From positions 372,001 to 436,000 of the forward strand of contig NZ_JAHYBZ010000002.1 in assembly GCF_019430885.1 (NCBI RefSeq): 64,000 nt of DNA. The letters run 5' to 3'. The stretch's first letter is position 1, and every line of letters begins with the position of its first letter. Below, piece by piece: positions 43,920 to 52,071 of this stretch. Under the pieces are notes generated by a model, which saw only the letters and a list, made by a program, of their open reading frames with translations, made no database searches and was not told the DNA's origin. Source of the stretch: Roseomonas alba (GTDB taxonomy: Bacteria > Pseudomonadota > Alphaproteobacteria > Acetobacterales > Acetobacteraceae). The position numbers were made by a program, and so were the translations under genes.

Positions 43920-44487
43920 GGCGCCGGTCAGCCCGGCCGCTGCGTTCGTGTGGCCTGAGGCGTTTCCGACAGCAGGGCTATTGGGCGGATACCGTGGGCA
44001 TGACGCGCATGCCCACCTCGGTGGCGCTTTGCGCTGTCAGTTGTTGCGACGGCGTCGCGGCTGCGCTCTCCGCCGGCGCTCGCGGATAGCGGCCTCCGAG
44101 CACAATCTCAGCGAAAGAGATATGAAAACACATTCGCGCAAGCGGCGAGATTCTCTGTGTGTCGCGTCACCAAAGGTTTCCAGATTCGCGTTGGAGAGGA
44201 TATTTTAACTGGATATACAACCACAACGAGTTGATCCTGCCTGTCCCTCCTCCTGAAGGGCGTGTGGGTGAATGAACGTCATCGGGTGTGCAGGCGTGAT
44301 CTGGACAATCCCTACGGCGTCCGGGAGCGACCATCGCGCTCATCAGCTGGTAGGGAGGATGAAACGCGGGGTTGTACGGCTGTCAGGCCGTGTCGCTCTG
44401 CAACCATTGCGGCCTTTGCCTGTTTCCTGGGACACCCATGATTGTGCCTTCATGTCTGGCGCAGACGCGTAGAGGAGAATTCGAGCC
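43920..44487. other. intergenic stretch, no supported gene
   Basis: About 570 nt between the DUF192 gene and the Hint protein gene. The middle (about 44110-44230) is AT-richer than the surroundings. Short open frames are present but have no domain, signal or convincing ribosome-binding site. It probably holds the promoter and leader of the Hint gene. Confidence 0.4.
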
Positions 44488-45150
44488 ATGCGGGGTTTGA
44501 TCATGAAGGCTCTGCGGGATCTGCCGCATCCCCGCAGGATGCGGTCGATGCCGGTCGAGGCGCGCACGACGCCGGCCGATGCGATGCCGCGGTCGCTGCC
44601 CGTGCGGCATCAGGCCGTGGCCAGCCTCTTCGCGGGGACCCAGGTATTGACCCGGGGCGGTGAGGTTCCCGTGGAATCGCTCGACGCCGGTCAGTTCGTG
44701 ATGAGCCTGGGTGTGGGGGCACATTGGCGCCCGGTGATGCGCGTTGCGCCGCGCCACGTCGATCGGGCCACCGCCCCGGGCCTCGGCGCCGGGGCGCTGA
44801 CCGAAGCCCCGATCCTGATCCGCGCTGATGCCCTGATGAAGGGCTCGCCGATTCGCGACATCCGTGTCGCCCCCGGGCAGGGTATCTGGCTCGAGGGCAG
44901 GGTGGTGCCCGCCTGCCTGCTGGTGAATGGCCTGACCATCCTGCGGGAACGCCGCGATGGCCCGGTCGTCTACCACGACCTGTATATGGAGGAGCCGGCC
45001 CTGCTGATCGCCGACGGCACGCTGATCGAAAGTGGGCCGGGCGGTGAGCCGGGCCCTGACGCGGCGCCCCTGTTGCTCGAGGGGGCGGCACTCGACGCGA
45101 TCCATGAGAGGCTGGAGCAGCGTGCCCGCGCGATGTCGGGGCGCGCCTGA
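44488..45150 (+). CDS. Hint-domain (Hedgehog/intein-like) protein
   Basis: A 220-residue protein, mostly one Hint_2-type domain: VASLFAGTQVLTRGGEVPVESLDAG, RPVMRVAPRHVDRA, PIRDIRVAPGQGIWLEGRVVPA, VVYHDLYMEEPALLIADGTLIESG. In this group the domain usually begins with a nucleophilic cysteine in a C-F-x-x-G-T pattern; here serine occupies that place (S-L-F-A-G-T). Alphaproteobacterial Hint_2 proteins are numerous and usually sit in large secreted proteins. This one is nearly a bare domain with a short basic leader and no signal peptide. Role unknown. Confidence 0.75.
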   Translation: MRGLIMKALRDLPHPRRMRSMPVEARTTPADAMPRSLPVRHQAVASLFAGTQVLTRGGEVPVESLDAGQFVMSLGVGAHWRPVMRVAPRHVDRATAPGLGAGALTEAPILIRADALMKGSPIRDIRVAPGQGIWLEGRVVPACLLVNGLTILRERRDGPVVYHDLYMEEPALLIADGTLIESGPGGEPGPDAAPLLLEGAALDAIHERLEQRARAMSGRA

Positions 45151-45254
45151 GCGGCGGCTCCGAGGCTCCTCTGCCATCCATCCGCCGCAACACGCGTCAG
45201 GTTGCGCCATGCGATGGCCGTCCATGGGCATTCATGCTAGAGCGTGCTCGAAGA

Positions 45255-45328
<74 letters not shown>

Positions 45329-45351
45329 TTCGCTGTTCGAGGACCGTAGGC

Positions 45352-45675
45352 ATGTCGCAGCAGAAGGGCCTGGCCCGCATCTACCAGCCGCCGAAATCGG
45401 CAATGCAGTCCGGCCGCGCCGGGACGCATGACTGGCTGCTGGAATACGCGCCGTCGGAGGCCAAGGTGCTCGATTCGCTCACCGGTTGGGTCGGTTCGGG
45501 GGATACGCGCCGTCAGGTCCATCTGCGCTTCGAGACTCGGGACCAGGCCATCGCTTACGCGGAGGCACAGGGCATTGCCTATGAGGTCGAGGCTCCGGCA
45601 GCACCGGCGGCGATGAAACCCAAGGCTTATGCCGACAATTTCCGCTTCGGCCGCTACGAGAACTGGTCGCACTGA
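45352..45675 (+). CDS. NADH dehydrogenase (complex I) accessory subunit, NDUFS4-like
   Basis: A 107-residue protein of the ETC complex I NDUFS4 family. Landmarks: GLARIYQPPKSAMQSGRAGT, DWLLEYAP, LTGWVGSGDTRRQVHLRFETRDQAIAYAE, GIAYEVEAP, YADNFRFGRYENWSH. It stabilises the matrix/cytoplasmic arm of complex I in alphaproteobacteria and mitochondria. The ATG at 45352 is chosen because homology starts at once. It lies between tRNA-Pro and tRNA-Arg. Its presence supports an alphaproteobacterial host. Confidence 0.9.
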   Translation: MSQQKGLARIYQPPKSAMQSGRAGTHDWLLEYAPSEAKVLDSLTGWVGSGDTRRQVHLRFETRDQAIAYAEAQGIAYEVEAPAAPAAMKPKAYADNFRFGRYENWSH

Positions 45676-45696
45676 CGCGGTCGCCGGAAGGCATGG

Positions 45697-45773
45697 GCGC
45701 CCTTAGCTCAGTTGGATAGAGCATCGACCTTCTAAGTCGAATGTCGGGGGTTCGAATCCCTCAGGGCGCGCCA
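45697..45773 (+). tRNA. tRNA-Arg (anticodon UCU), island integration site
   Basis: A 77-nt cloverleaf: acceptor GCGCCCT / AGGGCGC, anticodon stem TCGAC/GTCGA with loop CTTCTAA giving anticodon TCT, T-arm GGGGGTTCGAATCCC, and encoded CCA. The integrated element starts at its 3' end, and the integration rebuilt an intact tRNA. Confidence 0.95.
45749..45773 (+). repeat. left attachment site (attL) within tRNA-Arg 3' end
   Basis: The last 25 nt of the tRNA (GGTTCGA...TCAGGGCGCGCCA) recur at 59357-59381 with 22 of 25 positions the same; the final 13 nt are identical. This is the usual mark of tyrosine-integrase insertion into a tRNA T-arm and acceptor end. Confidence 0.85.
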
Positions 45774-45994
45774 GACCACCCCTCGAGAAATGGCGGATTT
45801 CCGCGGGTTTTGGCCCGCTTCGCAGGGAAGGGGATCGGTTCCGTCCCTACAGCGTTCCCCACAGCGGAGGCCGTCCCCGCATTCCGCCGCGCAGATCAAA
45901 CGCGGTCCCGCTTTCGCAGCATCCGGCGCGCGCTGGTCAGTCGCGGCACATCAAGCCACGCTGGCGAGGGGAGCGAGGGGAGTGTGCCGGGCAG

Positions 45995-46978
45995 ATGGGG
46001 GATGACCAGGATCAAGCCGACTTCAAGGTCTTGCAGGACTACTTCGGCCCGATCGCGTTCACTGATGAGGGCCACCGCCGGTTCCAAGGTGACGTTCTTT
46101 TCGAGGACGTGCAGCCGCTATCAGGGGTTCGGTGCTCGCGGTTCGAACAGGCCCGGATTGAAGTCCACGGCCGGCACCTGTTTCTGCACTGCGACTTCCA
46201 AGGCGGGTTAATCCGGGGAAACCCGCGAGGCGAACTACGGAACTGCACCTTCACTAAAGTGAAGCTCTCCGCGACATTTTCGGAAGCGTTTCAATCCTGC
46301 GCTTTCGCTGGCGTCGCGTTCTCCGGGACATTTTCCAAAGGGTTTCAGAACTGCACCTTCGAGCGCTGCACGTTCGGCCATGAGACTTTCTTTCCCGAGG
46401 AAGCCCGCATGGAGAACGCAACGGGTCTCGAAACCTGCAAGGGCCTCGATCTGGTCGAGTGCCGGGCGCCTTACCTCCTGGACCGCGACCTCAAGGCTGC
46501 GAACTTGGCATGGTGGTGTTGGTGGCCATCGACCTGGGCTTGCCTGCGCGGCGTCGGATCGCTGCCGTTCTTCGGTCTATCGTATGCCGGCGTGCCGCTG
46601 CTTCTCGTGATGCTGGCCGGGATCGACTTCTACAACCGGCAGGCCACGGCGCTCGCCACAGCAAATAGCGGCCTCCCTCTGCACCGCATCGCCATTCCGA
46701 TCGAAACGGTGATGCTGCTGATCTCCGGCATCGCACTGATGGGCGCCTCCACCATCTATGCGCTGGCCTGCCCGGCCAGGATCAAGGAGTTCTCGCTCCA
46801 ACGCTGGACGGAAGAATTCGGCAAGCAATCGGTGAACTACCTTCCGCTGTCGTGGAGCAAGCCGTGGTGGCGATGGTCCGCGCTGGTGCTCTACGGGATA
46901 GGTGGCGCCTCGGCGCTCTATGTCCTCTCGTCCAGGCTCGTCGCGGCGGTCGGGCAACTGGCGCGTAATATGGGCTGA
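45995..46978 (+). CDS. pentapeptide-like repeat protein with C-terminal membrane segments
   Basis: A 327-residue protein. The N-terminal half has an irregular beta-helix pattern, with repeated C/F-T/A-F units (CDFQGGLI, NCTFTKVKLSATF, SCAFAGVAFSGTF, NCTFERCTFGHETF) like degenerate pentapeptide repeats. The C-terminal half has three hydrophobic segments (about 190-215, 232-258, 292-320). This layout of solenoid plus membrane part is seen in some signalling and defence effectors, but no function is known here. It is the first island gene after the tRNA and faces away from the main island operon. ATG at 45995. Confidence 0.6.
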   Translation: MGDDQDQADFKVLQDYFGPIAFTDEGHRRFQGDVLFEDVQPLSGVRCSRFEQARIEVHGRHLFLHCDFQGGLIRGNPRGELRNCTFTKVKLSATFSEAFQSCAFAGVAFSGTFSKGFQNCTFERCTFGHETFFPEEARMENATGLETCKGLDLVECRAPYLLDRDLKAANLAWWCWWPSTWACLRGVGSLPFFGLSYAGVPLLLVMLAGIDFYNRQATALATANSGLPLHRIAIPIETVMLLISGIALMGASTIYALACPARIKEFSLQRWTEEFGKQSVNYLPLSWSKPWWRWSALVLYGIGGASALYVLSSRLVAAVGQLARNMG

Positions 46979-47070
46979 CAGCCTCCCCGAAAGCCGTGAC
47001 GATTTGGGCCCGCGGACGAGCGATGCGACTTTCGTGCTAGGTAGTCACCGGCCGCCAAGGGGAGGCAGGC

Positions 47071-47454
47071 ATGCGTCAGAGCATACAGGCTGCGATCATG
47101 GCGCTCAGCACCGTGGCGTGCGCCGAGGGGCAGGCGCAGGTTCAGCGGCCAGTGCCCCAGCCGGAGGCGCAGGTCGCACCGACCGATGTAAACATCGGGT
47201 CCGCGAGTTTCGTCATGACAGGCTGCCGTGACTTCATCGCGCGCCGCCCTGTCAACGCGTATGCCCAGGGCCTATGCGCGGGCAAGGTCGAGACTGTGGC
47301 CAGCCTCGTGGCCTGCTTTCCTCCGGAGGCCACAGTCGGGCAGATGATCCGGGTCGTCGCGAGATACATCGACGAACGCCCCGCGCGCCTCCATGAGAAC
47401 TTCATAGTGCTGGCCCGCGATGCGTTGCAGCAAGCTTGGCCCTGTCGCCGTTGA
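47071..47454 (+). CDS. Rap1a/Tai-like periplasmic protein
   Basis: A 127-residue protein with an N-terminal signal sequence (QSIQAAIMALSTVACAEGQAQ) and the Rap1a/Tai pattern: GCRDFIA, a central LCAGKVETVASLVACFPPEATVGQM, YIDERPARLHENFIVLARDALQQAWPC, including the spaced cysteines and AWPC end. Rap1a and Tai proteins are periplasmic immunity proteins against type VI peptidoglycan amidase effectors, but many alphaproteobacterial members are orphans with no effector nearby, as here. Its 3' part overlaps the replicase-like frame on the other strand by about 180 nt. Confidence 0.65.
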   Translation: MRQSIQAAIMALSTVACAEGQAQVQRPVPQPEAQVAPTDVNIGSASFVMTGCRDFIARRPVNAYAQGLCAGKVETVASLVACFPPEATVGQMIRVVARYIDERPARLHENFIVLARDALQQAWPCRR

Positions 47455-49140
47455 CGTCCCCTGCTTTTGCGCTCGGGCGCATTCTCGGGGTGCAGCGGGG
47501 AGTATGAGCAATTCCGCGGTCGAGCCAGGGCAAGGCGGCGCGAGCGTGGCGGAGGGCGGCACCGGGCGCGGCGGTTGCCAGCCGGCGCTGGATGCCGCGG
47601 AGGGCAGCACTGTCGCGGCGGATGGCGCGCTGTGGGCCAAGGGCGCCAGCCGAGCGAAAGGTGCGCCCGTCGCGCTGGGCGCTGGGGCAAGGCGGCCGCG
47701 CCGGCTCTGCTTGATCTTCTCCCGCTCCTTGCTCCAGGGCGCGACCGACCGCGCCAGGGGTCGGGAAGTCAGCGCGGGAGGGTGCGCCGGGGGTGTGGGG
47801 GCAGAGCCCCCGCTTCGACCACGACCGGAGGCCTTTCGTTTGGTAAGAGCCGCGTCCGCCGCGCTGGGCTCCGGGCGCGTTGCGGCTCGATCGGGCACCT
47901 GCCTTATAACAGCAGACCTAACTGTGGGGTCCTGTGTGCCCCCATCGAGGATCGCCAGGGCTTCGCGCCAGTAGGGACGGACCCCGCCCTCGGTCATGCC
48001 CACCCGGTCCGCCACGGCCGGCTGGGTGATCTTCTCACCGGCCGCCCGCATGGCCCGCATGGCGGCGAGGATCGCGGCCAGGGTGCCGCCCCGCTTCTTC
48101 GCTGCGGTCGCATAGGCGCTGTCCGACTGACGCGCCTTGAGTTCCTCCGGGGAAAGCCGCGGCCGGCGCGCCAGCGGTGCGAAAGGCGCCAGCAGGTCCG
48201 CTAGTTCATCGAGGGAGTAGAGCCGCGAGGTCAGGACGCCGGCTTCAAGCCGGGGGCAGGTGGGGTTCTTGAACCTCATGTCATTCGGCGAGCGCGCCGG
48301 ATCGGCGTCGAGGAAGCCGAAGGCGGCGGTCAGCAGCCGTTGGACGTAGCGATACTTCCGCTGGGGCTTTGCCCGGCCGCTGGGGGCGAAGTTCACCGGG
48401 TCTTTGAGGATATAGATCAGGTCTGGTGCGTGCAGCCCCCGCGCATCGCCATGGCCGACGGAGACGTTCGGCATCGGCACGCCGGAAGCGCGGATCATCG
48501 CCTCAACTTGCGCGGTGCCGGCAGCGAGGGTGTGCTGCGACGAGACGACCAGGACGCCGCGCATTTCCGGCGTGCCCTCGACCATCTCCATGTTCAGCGC
48601 CTCGGCCTTGCTGCCGGGGATGAAAAGCCGGTCCGGCTGATGCCCGGCGCGCAGCCGCGAACCGCGCGAGGTCCGGGCGACGAGCAGCCGCATGACGGGG
48701 TGCAGGTCCGAGATGAAGCCCAGATAGGTGATGGCTTCTCGGAGCCATTCCGGGTTGCCCAGCACGGTCCCGGCCGGGAAATAGAAGCCATGCGTCAAGC
48801 CGTGATGCACGCGGCGCCGGCTGTCCGCGGTCTGCATCGCATGCCGCCCCGCCGCACGCGACTGCGCGGACAGGCGACGATGGGCCAGCAGAGCGTCGGC
48901 GCCGTCCGGATCGGCGCGCATGGCGGAGAAGTAGCCGGGCGCGTCCGGGGAGAGGTCCGGCCGCCGGCGCTGGAAGCGGCCTTCCGCGGCTTCCAGTTCG
49001 CGCCAAAGCCTATCTCGGCGCGCGGCATCCCTTTCCCGCTGCCGCCGCTTCTTGGCGCGCCTCCGCTGAGAGACGGCCGCATAGTCCGCTGTCCCCGGGG
49101 GAAGCGGAGCGGCCGACGCGAGAAGGTGAAGGGCGACCAC
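47272..49140 (-). CDS. replicase/primase-like protein with HTH region; long low-complexity tail
   Basis: A 622-codon frame with GTG start at 49140. The N-terminus is basic and coiled-coil-like. Residues about 115-330 resemble plasmid replicase/primase proteins: VLVVSSQHT, PNVSVGHGDARGLHAPDLIYIL, PQRKYRYVQRLLTAAFGFLDADPARSPNDMRFKNP, LYSLDELADLLAPF. A helix-turn-helix (ITQPAVADRVGMTEGGVRPYWREAL) follows near 365-390. The last 220 residues are Ala/Pro/Ser-rich and overlap the Rap1a-like gene antisense, so the true end may be earlier or frameshifted. It probably initiates replication of the excised element (inference). Confidence 0.5.
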   Translation of the reverse strand: MVALHLLASAAPLPPGTADYAAVSQRRRAKKRRQRERDAARRDRLWRELEAAEGRFQRRRPDLSPDAPGYFSAMRADPDGADALLAHRRLSAQSRAAGRHAMQTADSRRRVHHGLTHGFYFPAGTVLGNPEWLREAITYLGFISDLHPVMRLLVARTSRGSRLRAGHQPDRLFIPGSKAEALNMEMVEGTPEMRGVLVVSSQHTLAAGTAQVEAMIRASGVPMPNVSVGHGDARGLHAPDLIYILKDPVNFAPSGRAKPQRKYRYVQRLLTAAFGFLDADPARSPNDMRFKNPTCPRLEAGVLTSRLYSLDELADLLAPFAPLARRPRLSPEELKARQSDSAYATAAKKRGGTLAAILAAMRAMRAAGEKITQPAVADRVGMTEGGVRPYWREALAILDGGTQDPTVRSAVIRQVPDRAATRPEPSAADAALTKRKASGRGRSGGSAPTPPAHPPALTSRPLARSVAPWSKEREKIKQSRRGRLAPAPSATGAPFARLAPLAHSAPSAATVLPSAASSAGWQPPRPVPPSATLAPPCPGSTAELLILPAAPRECARAQKQGTSTATGPSLLQRIAGQHYEVLMEARGAFVDVSRDDPDHLPDCGLRRKAGHEAGHSLDLARA

Positions 49141-49365
49141 GGGCCTAGCCCGTCCGCCCCTCCCATCGCTGGGGTCGGATCAGGATCGCCGGCGTGATGC
49201 GCTGCGCGAGGTCAGGGCGGGGAGCCATCGGGAACCGTTCCCGGGCCTCTGCCTACCGGATGACGCCTGGAAGACTTCCGCTGCACCCAAATTCAGAGTG
49301 CTTGCGTTGGTTCCTTGGCGCTGTATCATCCATGTAGGCTTCGTGCCCGATATTACGCGATATCC

Positions 49366-49397
49366 GCCCCGTCCCTGCTTCGAACCAGGGGCGGGGC
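49366..49397. terminator. GC-rich hairpin (terminator-like), copy 1
   Basis: A 12-bp stem with one G-T wobble (GCCCCGTCCCTG / CAGGGGCGGGGC) and loop CTTCGAAC, followed by TTCGCGCTTTT on the plus strand. A close copy lies at 49670-49698. The stretch 49141-49717 has no supported gene. Confidence 0.5.
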
Positions 49398-49581
49398 TTC
49401 GCGCTTTTGGCGCTCGGCTCCCGCGATACGGGTGATCACTGGCCCAACGTCACCGCGACGCCGGGATGATCCATGGATGCCGCCAGGGTGCCAGAACCTC
49501 TCACGGGTGGGCAAGCGCGCCTCCTAAGTCTTTGGCTTTGCTGAGGGGCACCCAGTAAGCATCCGTCGCGCCTGACGGGAG

Positions 49582-49590
49582 TTATCCACA
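49582..49590 (+). promoter_or_regulatory. consensus DnaA box
   Basis: The 9-mer TTATCCACA exactly matches the consensus DnaA-binding site. It lies in the 580-nt noncoding region between the replicase-like gene and the recombinase genes, a place where an origin for the excised element would be expected. A single box is weak evidence. Confidence 0.35.
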
Positions 49591-49669
49591 GAAAAATGTT
49601 GCTTGGGCGGTCAGCCGTCCCACATGGTGCGCCGGGCACCATCCCACCCCCGGCGCCCCTGACACCGAG

Positions 49670-49698
49670 GCCCCGTCCTGCTTCCGGTAGGGCGGGGC
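49670..49698. terminator. GC-rich hairpin (terminator-like), copy 2
   Basis: Stem GCCCCGTCCT / AGGGCGGGGC (one wobble) with a 9-nt loop. It shares GGCGGGGCTTCGC with the hairpin at 49366. It sits 20 nt beyond the stop of the minus-strand gene at 49718 and may end the recombinase transcript. Confidence 0.5.
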
Positions 49699-49717
49699 TT
49701 CGCATTTCGAGGGCAGG

Positions 49718-50170
49718 CTACAGCACGGCCCGGCGGATCGCCGCCATGTGCCGCGTGGCCGTGGTCTTCGACACGCCAGCTTCCACGGCGATGGCGGCAG
49801 CGGTCATGGCCTCACCCGCCCGCCGGACGCGGCGCGCCGCCTGGATCAGCGAAACCGCCGTTTCCGTGCTCGTGAGGCGGGCCTTGGCGCGCCGGCCCTC
49901 GACCATGGCGGCGACGTGCTCCGCCCGGGTCAGCCGGCGCCGGCCGCCGGGCAACCGTGCCGTGGCCTTCGCCATCGACGTGCTGGTCCAGTGCCCGCCG
50001 CGAGGGGCGCGCAGGCCTTCCGCGTTGGCGACGCGGGCGAGGCTGGCGCAGTCCTCGATGCCGATTTTCTGGCACTCCGCGATGAACCGGGCGAGGCGCG
50101 CGGCCCGGTCCTCCGCTTGCTTGATCCGGGCAGCACGGGCAGCGGCGAGCCGGTCGGCGGGCGAGGTCAT
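49718..50170 (-). CDS. recombinase-associated protein with C-terminal HTH
   Basis: A 150-residue basic protein. The N-terminal part has a coiled coil (RAARIKQAEDRAARLARFIAEC). A middle segment, LARVANAEGLRAPRGGHWTSTSMAKATARL, resembles the recombinase domain that follows serine-recombinase catalytic domains. The end has an HTH (MTAAAIAVEAGVSKTTATRHMAAIRR). Its ATG overlaps the stop of the serine recombinase (ATGA). It may be a DNA-binding partner of that enzyme; this is inference. Confidence 0.55.
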   Translation of the reverse strand: MTSPADRLAAARAARIKQAEDRAARLARFIAECQKIGIEDCASLARVANAEGLRAPRGGHWTSTSMAKATARLPGGRRRLTRAEHVAAMVEGRRAKARLTSTETAVSLIQAARRVRRAGEAMTAAAIAVEAGVSKTTATRHMAAIRRAVL

Positions 50171-50895
50171 GGCGAGGGTTCCTTGCTGGCAGGGGCCGGC
50201 GCTGCGGCCGGGCGGGAAAGGGCTTGGCGAAGCGTCTCCGGGCCATGGGGCCGCCCATCTGTCCGGACGTGTCCGGCCTTCGCCAGAGCGGCGGCGATAT
50301 CCCGGAGGGACCGGCGCTGCCCCGTGACGGGGTTTCTGCGCCGGAGGCGGCGGGCCAGGGCCAGGGCTTCGCCGGTCAGGATCGGCTTGCGGCCTTCCAC
50401 GCGCCGGCCGGCCTGGGCAGACAGGCGATCCCGAGCACCGCGCAGCTTGGCGACGAGCCGGGCCTTCTCAAATTCCGCGAACACGCCGGCCATCTGCCGC
50501 ATGGCGACCCGGCCAGGATCATCGCTGTTGGTCAGGTCATCCCCGTTGGCGGCCAGGACCCTCACGCCTCGGCGCTGCATCAGCAGCAACCCGAGTTCCT
50601 GCACCACGACGCCGCGGGCGAGGCGCGAGGGGTCCTCGACCAGCACCACGCGGACCCCGTTGCCCTCGATGCGGTCCAGCATGGCGGCGAAGCCCGGCCG
50701 GTTCTCCAAGGGGTCCGCGCCGGACACGGCGGCGTCGTAGAACTCCGCCACCACATCGAGGCCGGCGCGGTCCGCATAGGCCCGGATGGCGACCCGCTGA
50801 CGCTCCGCGCTGTCGCCCTCTACGTTCGTCGCGCTGCTGGTCCGGAGGTAGGCGAGGGCCTTCACCCTCTCACCTCTTTTCCGCGTTCCGGCCAT
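50167..50895 (-). CDS. serine recombinase (resolvase/invertase family)
   Basis: A 242-residue site-specific recombinase. The catalytic domain starts VKALAYLRTSSATNVEGDSAERQR, with the nucleophilic serine in RTSS. VVLVEDPSRLARGVVVQELG holds the conserved SRLAR arginines, and FAEFEKARLVAKLRGARDR is the E-helix. A short resolvase-type HTH (RSLRDIAAALAKAGHVRTDGR) follows. The ATG at 50895 is used; a GTG at 50865 with a good AGGTGAG site is an alternative. It could act in resolving, inverting or transferring the island in addition to the tyrosine integrase. Confidence 0.85.
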   Translation of the reverse strand: MAGTRKRGERVKALAYLRTSSATNVEGDSAERQRVAIRAYADRAGLDVVAEFYDAAVSGADPLENRPGFAAMLDRIEGNGVRVVLVEDPSRLARGVVVQELGLLLMQRRGVRVLAANGDDLTNSDDPGRVAMRQMAGVFAEFEKARLVAKLRGARDRLSAQAGRRVEGRKPILTGEALALARRLRRRNPVTGQRRSLRDIAAALAKAGHVRTDGRPHGPETLRQALSRPAAAPAPASKEPSP

Positions 50896-50976
50896 GGCTT
50901 CTTTCCTGCTCTACCGCAGGAAACTCTGGGGCGACAGCGCACATCTTGTCCACATTTCCGGAGAAAACCGGACAAC

Positions 50977-51615
50977 CTACTGCGGCGGCGCGCCGGTCAT
51001 GGGCGCCAGCACACGGCGCTGCTCGTCTCGGTAGACATCCTCGGTGATGAGCCCGCGACTGCGAAGGCGTCGCAGTTCTGCTAAGCGCTCGTCGCGATCG
51101 TTGGCTGTTGCAGCGACGGGAGCGGGCGGAGCGGCAGGGGCCGCCGTTCCGATAGGCGGAGCCGCCGAGACGATTGCGACACTGAAGGCGCCGCCCTGCT
51201 CGACATTTGCAGCCGCATCGAGCGCGGTCCCGACATAGCCGAGCATCATCGCCGGCGCGAACAGGGCACCCCGCGGCGAGACCTCGATCTCGTATCGTCC
51301 GCCGGACACTGTCGGAAGCCTTGTCACCCAGCGGCCAGGAACCCCAGGCCCGGAAATGACCACCGTCGTGGTTCCAGCAGGAACCTCCGCCGAGGTTCGC
51401 TCCCCACGCCAAAGCGAGCCGGCGCGCTGGTCGTTGATCAGCACCTGAGCCGAGACACCGAGGTACAGCATGGAACTCGTGCGTGCGACGGTGATCCTCG
51501 CCATCCCAGCCGGGATCGCCGCATCGGTTGGTGGGACCGGTAGAGTGCGCTCGCCGCCCGACGCGCAAGCAGCAGCCAGGATCGCGACAAATAGAAGGGC
51601 AGCGCCACGCTTCAT
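50977..51615 (-). CDS. lipoprotein with PEGA/DUF2846-like domain and SHOCT tail
   Basis: A 212-residue lipoprotein: signal with lipobox AAAC (MKRGAALLFVAILAAACASG), then a beta-rich domain (MLYLGVSAQVLINDQRAGSLW, TSAEVPAGTTTVVISGPG, GGRYEIEVSPRG) of the PEGA/DUF2846 type. A Pro/Ala linker leads to a SHOCT motif (RLAELRRLRSRGLITEDVYRDEQRRVL). Such proteins sit in the periplasm and may oligomerise through SHOCT. It is island cargo, separated from the main operon by a 456-nt noncoding gap. Confidence 0.7.
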   Translation of the reverse strand: MKRGAALLFVAILAAACASGGERTLPVPPTDAAIPAGMARITVARTSSMLYLGVSAQVLINDQRAGSLWRGERTSAEVPAGTTTVVISGPGVPGRWVTRLPTVSGGRYEIEVSPRGALFAPAMMLGYVGTALDAAANVEQGGAFSVAIVSAAPPIGTAAPAAPPAPVAATANDRDERLAELRRLRSRGLITEDVYRDEQRRVLAPMTGAPPQ

Positions 51616-52071
51616 CGTTTCCTCCGACGAAGCCGATACCAGCCGCCTTACCTGACCTTTGCAACAGTCGCTCAGGCGCGTGATGTGACGCGGGCGTGGG
51701 GAGCAGCAATTGAAGGCAAGGAAAGCCGCTCAGTCGGCGGGTGCGCCGAGAGGCGGAATTGCAGGGCTGGACGCCGGCGGCCCCCTGGCGAGGGCGTGGC
51801 GGGCCTTCTCGTCGCGCCTGGGACGACAGGGGCACCCAGGACCCCGGGGTGCCAGTAGAGCGCCCATCCCGTGCTCCTGTCTGGCCGGAAGCCCTTGGGT
51901 TCCGCCGTGTTGCGGCAGACGCAGGGAGGGACCGGAGGACGTGTCCGGACATGGCGGAGGGGGCGCTTCCCCGGGGCGTGTGACCCCTTGCGGCGGGGTC
52001 TGTGCCGGCGATGTGCCGGGGAACGACCCGCCGGGCCGCGCTTTCCGCGGCTGCCGTGCCCATGGTGTGCC
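51616..52071. other. noncoding gap in the island
   Basis: About 456 nt with no supported gene. It contains a short hairpin (GGCACCC / GGGTGCC, 51831-51853). Open frames on both strands lack starts and domains and look like shadows of GC-rich sequence. Confidence 0.4.
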
